Positions 63,631 through 64,000 of a stretch of DNA of 64,000 nt are shown in pieces. Made by a program: the position numbers and the translations under genes. The notes below the pieces were generated by a model. It did not search any database, was not told where the DNA came from, and saw only the letters and a list, made by a program, of their open reading frames with translations. Source of the stretch: Paenibacillus antarcticus (lineage in GTDB: Bacteria; Bacillota; Bacilli; Paenibacillales; Paenibacillaceae); contig NZ_LVJI01000054.1 of assembly GCF_001637225.1 (NCBI RefSeq), positions 186,001 to 250,000 of the forward strand. Reading direction: 5' to 3'. Each line of letters opens with the position of its first letter. The first letter of the stretch is position 1.

Positions 63631-64000
63631 ATGATAATGAATTATGATTTAGCTGAAATCTTAGAAAAATCTGAAATCAATTATATGATAGATCGAATGA
63701 TTGCGATACAAGAACGAGAAGGTAATCCAGAAGGTATTGAGATAAATGAATTTGGACTATGTACTGCGTTCTATAGTAGAACAATGCCGTGGGGATTATT
63801 CAATAATGTGAAGGGGTTAATGGACGGAGAGGTAATAGAAGATGTACTTAGGTTTTATGAGGAACGGGAAAGAAATTTTGAAATCCAAATCATTCCCAGT
63901 AAGGTTAATCAAGATGTCTTAAAATTGTTATTTCAAAAAGGTTTTTATCAATCAGGATTTCACACAACACTATATTCTGAGTCTATAGAAATAAATAGTA
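63631..64000 (+). CDS. Putative GNAT acetyltransferase, 5' part
   Basis: ATG 63631 follows GGAGG and the frame is open to the window edge (123 residues seen). It begins MIMNYDLAEILEKSEINYMI, with AIQEREGNPEGIEINEFGLCTAFYSRTMPWGLFNNVKGL and LLFQKGFYQSGFHTTLYSES. This N-terminal pattern is known from GNAT proteins of Bacilli that have a divergent first domain; the acetyl-CoA motif would lie beyond the edge. The next cassette-like gene of the array. Confidence 0.65.
   Translation, partial: MIMNYDLAEILEKSEINYMIDRMIAIQEREGNPEGIEINEFGLCTAFYSRTMPWGLFNNVKGLMDGEVIEDVLRFYEERERNFEIQIIPSKVNQDVLKLLFQKGFYQSGFHTTLYSESIEINS

Noticed and set aside
56933..64000. Classical integron
   Set aside because: No integrase gene is in the window and the ends of the main repeats (TTATAAC/GTTATAAG) do not fit RYYYAAC/GTTRRRY. 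I therefore call it integron-like only.

Overview
The window reads like the chromosome of a low-GC, endospore-forming Firmicute, most probably Paenibacillus or a close relative. Evidence: a ger-type spore germination operon, a YheC/YheD-like coat-associated ATP-grasp protein, a YesM/YesN two-component system beside a LipO/LplB/YtcP-type sugar ABC importer, a DUF5693 membrane protein, strong GGAGG ribosome binding sites and frequent TTG/GTG starts. The species is inferred from gene content only.

Layout. 1-1 kb: end of a DHA2 drug exporter and a small secreted protein. 1.8-13.4 kb: a glycan locus (histidine kinase, AraC-type regulator, solute-binding lipoprotein, two permeases, Gfo/Idh/MocA dehydrogenase, DUF4091 protein, GH35 beta-galactosidase) with a good CcpA (cre) site before the importer genes. 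13.4-19.1 kb: DUF5693 protein, a nucleotidyltransferase, a nonsense-interrupted small gene, and a GntR regulator with a CynX/NimT-type exporter. 19.3-24.3 kb: an OmpR regulator, a short-loop sensor kinase, an ABC ATPase and a large FtsX permease, the usual arrangement of a peptide-antibiotic sensing and resistance module. 24.4-39.1 kb: small accessory units, many being one regulator plus one enzyme (Rrf2/DoxX, ArsR/CurA-type reductase, PadR/SDR, Rrf2/luciferase-like), several with visible operators, plus CgoX/HemY, GpmA, a serine hydrolase, a small ion channel and a nonsense-interrupted lipoprotein. 39.4-43.3 kb: a decaying gene for a surface protein of ten DUF11 repeats. 43.4-56.6 kb: LacI regulator, HAD phosphatase, GNAT, the germination operon (permease gene frameshifted), an alpha-keto acid decarboxylase, MarR plus DHA2 exporter, a methyltransferase and a SEDS (FtsW/RodA) protein.

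The most unusual part is 56.9-64.0 kb, running off the window. About ten small unrelated genes lie on the same strand: anchored or secreted proteins, DUF4180, DinB, a carbon-nitrogen hydrolase, a methyltransferase, a DUF3221 lipoprotein and a GNAT. Most are separated by members of a structured repeat family of about 165-225 bp. Complete members begin near CGGGGGACATCTTATAAC and end near GTTATAAGAAATCCCCG. These ends are inverted complements built round AAC...GTT. Between them lie several variable hairpins, one usually of the form GGGCATTCGCCC followed by CTTGGT. One gene per structured repeat, one orientation, conserved ends, variable interior and unrelated cargo is how an integron cassette array looks. 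However, the ends do not match the canonical attC consensus and no integrase is in the window. I propose an integron-like cassette array with non-canonical recombination sites, or an unrecognised structured repeat that traps genes. A MITE family and a structured RNA remain alternatives.

Several genes are broken: the amber and ochre interruptions, the germination permease, the DUF11 gene and a DUF4180 cassette. These may be real decay or, for the frameshifts, errors in the sequence.
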